NCBI GenBank assembly: GCA_035503615.1
Contig: DATJTI010000089.1
Span: 6,005 to 70,004 of the forward strand
DNA: 64,000 nt
Direction of reading: 5' to 3'
Origin: AP-15 sp035503615
GTDB lineage: Bacteria; Pseudomonadota; Alphaproteobacteria; ATCC43930; CGMCC-115725
The notes under the pieces were generated by a model. That model worked only from the letters and a program-made list of their open reading frames with translations, was not told the origin of the DNA and made no database searches. Shown in pieces: positions 62,269-64,000 of the stretch (positions are counted from its first letter, which is position 1; each line of letters starts with the position of its first letter). The translations under genes were made by a program, and so were the position numbers.

Positions 62269-62359
62269 GCGGACCGATGAGCGGCGCAGCGAAACGACGC
62301 CGGGCCGGGAAACGAAGCCAAGCCGGGGGGTGTGAACCGAGCACGAGCGGGAGGGAAGG

Positions 62360-62818
62360 ATGCGCTGTCCGTTTTGCGGCACCGATGACACCCAGGTCAA
62401 GGATTCGCGCCCGACCGACGATCGCGGCGCGATCCGGCGGCGCCGGTTCTGCCCGAATTGCACGGCCCGCTTCACGACCTTCGAGCGGGTGCAATTGCGC
62501 GATCTGACCGTCGTCAAAAAGAACGGTCAACGCGAGCCGTTCGACCGCGACAAGCTGGCCCGCTCGATCTACATCGCGCTGCGCAAGCGGCCGGTCGAGC
62601 CCGACCGGGTCGAACGCATCATCAACTCCCTGGTGCGCCAGCTCGAAAGCTCGGGTGACACCGAGATCCCGAGCGACATGATCGGCGGCCTCGTCATGGA
62701 GGCGCTCTCCAGCCTCGACCAGGTCGCCTATATCCGCTTTGCCTCGGTCTATCGCAATTTTCGCGAAGCCAAGGATTTTGGCGATTTCGTCGGGCGCATC
62801 GCCGCCGATGGCGAATGA
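62360..62818 (+). CDS. nrdR: Transcriptional repressor NrdR
   Basis: NrdR represses ribonucleotide reductase genes in response to dNTP/ATP balance. The 152-residue protein has a zinc ribbon with C3, C6, C31 and C34 (MRCPFCG, FCPNC) and the ATP-cone domain, VVKKNGQREPFDRDKLARSI to SSLDQVAYIRFASVYRNF. Length is standard. GGGAGGGAAGG precedes the ATG. It overlaps ribD by ATGA. Confidence 0.97.
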   Translation: MRCPFCGTDDTQVKDSRPTDDRGAIRRRRFCPNCTARFTTFERVQLRDLTVVKKNGQREPFDRDKLARSIYIALRKRPVEPDRVERIINSLVRQLESSGDTEIPSDMIGGLVMEALSSLDQVAYIRFASVYRNFREAKDFGDFVGRIAADGE

Positions 62819-64000
62819 GCCGGCCGGTTCCGAGCCGCGCGCGGGCGCCGGTCGGGACGGCGCCGGCACTGGATACCGGCGGCACGGGATGCAGGCGGCA
62901 CTGGATGCAGGCGGCGCTGGCCCTGGCTCAGCGCGAACTCGGCCGGGTTTGGCCCAACCCGGCGGTCGGCTGCGTCATCGTCAATCAGGGGCGCGTCATC
63001 GGCCGCGGCTGGACCCAGCCCGGCGGCCGGCCGCACGCCGAGACCGAAGCGCTGCGCCGGGCGGGCGGCGCGGCCCGGAAAGCCACCGCCTATGTCACGC
63101 TCGAACCCTGCTGCCATTGGGGACGCACCCCGCCCTGCGCCGACGCGCTGATCGCGGCCGGCATCCGGCGCGTCGTCATCGCCCTCGAAGACCCCGACCC
63201 GCGGGTCGCCGGCGGCGGCATCCGCCGGCTGCGCGAAGCCGGGCTCGCGGTCGAGACCGGGGTCGCGGCCGAGGCCGCGGCGGAAGTCAATGCCGGGTTC
63301 CTGATCCGACAGCGCCTCGGCCGGCCGCTCGTCACCCTGAAGCTCGCCACCTCGCTCGATGGCCGGATTGCCACATCGGCTGGCGAGAGCCGTTGGATCA
63401 CCGGTCCGCCGGCGCGCGAGCGGGGGCATCTGATGCGCGCCCGCCACGACGCGATCATGGTCGGCACCGGGACCGTGCTCGCCGACGATCCGGAGCTGAC
63501 CTGCCGGCTGCCCGGGCTTGCCGCGCATTCGCCGCTGCGCGTCGTGCTCGACCGCCGGCTGCGCATCCCGCTCTCGGCACGGATCATCGCCGAGGCCGGC
63601 CGAACCCCGACCTGGGTGTTGACCCTGGCCGCCGCCGACCCGCAGCGCCGCGCGGCAATGGCCGCCGCCGGTGCCGTCGTGATCGATGTCGCCGCCGACC
63701 CGGCGGGCCGGATCGACCTCGCCGCGGCGCTCGCCGCCCTTGGGGAGCGCGGGCTGACCCGGCTTCTGGTCGAAGGCGGCGCCGGTCTCGCCGCCGCCCT
63801 GCTGCGCGCCGGCCTCGTCGACCGGCTCGCCTGGTTTCATGCGCCGCTGCTGATCGGCGCCGACGGCATCCCGGCGGTTTCCGGCATCGATCGTGCAACC
63901 CTCGCCGAATTCCCGCATTTCGAGCAAATCTCGACCGCGGCGCTCGGCGATGACGTGCTGACCTTGCTGCGCGCCCGCCACGAGCCTGATCCGGCCGGTT
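62815..64000 (+). CDS. ribD: Bifunctional riboflavin deaminase/reductase RibD (3' end cut by window edge)
   Basis: RibD deaminates and then reduces the pyrimidine intermediate of riboflavin synthesis. The 395 visible codons include the deaminase zinc site HAETEAL and TLEPCCHWGRTPPCADAL, then the reductase domain with LKLATSLDGRIATSAGESRWITG, HDAIMVGTGTVLADDP and LLVEGGAGLAAALL. The ATG lies in the nrdR stop (ATGA); its first 30 residues are a poorly conserved extension, and the ATG at 62905 (MQAALALAQREL) may be the true start. The end is very near, judging by family length. Confidence 0.93.
   Translation, partial: MSRPVPSRARAPVGTAPALDTGGTGCRRHWMQAALALAQRELGRVWPNPAVGCVIVNQGRVIGRGWTQPGGRPHAETEALRRAGGAARKATAYVTLEPCCHWGRTPPCADALIAAGIRRVVIALEDPDPRVAGGGIRRLREAGLAVETGVAAEAAAEVNAGFLIRQRLGRPLVTLKLATSLDGRIATSAGESRWITGPPARERGHLMRARHDAIMVGTGTVLADDPELTCRLPGLAAHSPLRVVLDRRLRIPLSARIIAEAGRTPTWVLTLAAADPQRRAAMAAAGAVVIDVAADPAGRIDLAAALAALGERGLTRLLVEGGAGLAAALLRAGLVDRLAWFHAPLLIGADGIPAVSGIDRATLAEFPHFEQISTAALGDDVLTLLRARHEPDPAG

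Overview
The window is high-GC, gene-dense chromosomal DNA from an alphaproteobacterium, most likely a Rhodospirillales-like lineage. The evidence is an imuA-imuB-dnaE2 SOS mutagenesis cassette behind a GTTC-N7-GTTC LexA box, a MucR/Ros zinc-finger regulator, the order glyA-nrdR-ribD, a sigma-54 assimilatory nitrate operon and class II DAHP synthase. No rRNA, tRNA, CRISPR array, phage or insertion sequence was seen. The genus is not identifiable from what I can read.

Layout. 1-3050: imuA, imuB and the 5' part of dnaE2 (minus strand). 3124-6707: aminotransferase, FMN reductase, prfC. 6744-9789: two tandem MFS transporters. 10059-12972: an aromatic-amino-acid attenuator, class II DAHP synthase (aroG) and a nicotinate phosphoribosyltransferase directly behind it. 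13044-21573: nasT, then a sigma-54 promoter driving narK-nirB-nirD-nasA-hemD (nitrate uptake, reduction to ammonium, tetrapyrrole supply for siroheme). 21688-33198: a form II CO-dehydrogenase-like molybdoenzyme system in two minus-strand blocks, coxG-coxS-coxL-coxM and coxD-coxE-coxI-xdhC-MoCo cytidylyltransferase, separated by a plus-strand luciferase-like monooxygenase. 33287-46765: pyrF, an orphan peptide-binding protein, an LVIVD protein, a COG0523 GTPase, hydrolase, two related XRE regulators, lipid kinase, asparagine synthetase, metY and a HhH-GPD glycosylase.

46907-59831 looks accessory and catabolic: an S53 peptidase; a large exported di-heme cytochrome c followed at once by a GMC flavoprotein; then cupin, alpha/beta hydrolase, luciferase-like monooxygenase and HSL-type esterase as a compact plus-strand run; then SDR, MetX-like hydrolase and glutaryl-CoA dehydrogenase on the minus strand. 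Its substrate is unknown, and it is the best candidate for an undescribed pathway. 60033-64000: mucR with a clear sigma-70 promoter, a repeat-rich intergenic stretch, then glyA-nrdR-ribD (ribD runs off the end).

The strongest regulatory find is a 25-codon leader peptide containing Phe-Trp-Tyr-Arg-Arg-Tyr upstream of aroG, with a pause hairpin, an antiterminator and an intrinsic terminator that can be drawn base by base. Short direct tandem duplications (10-24 bp) recur at gene boundaries across the second half of the window.
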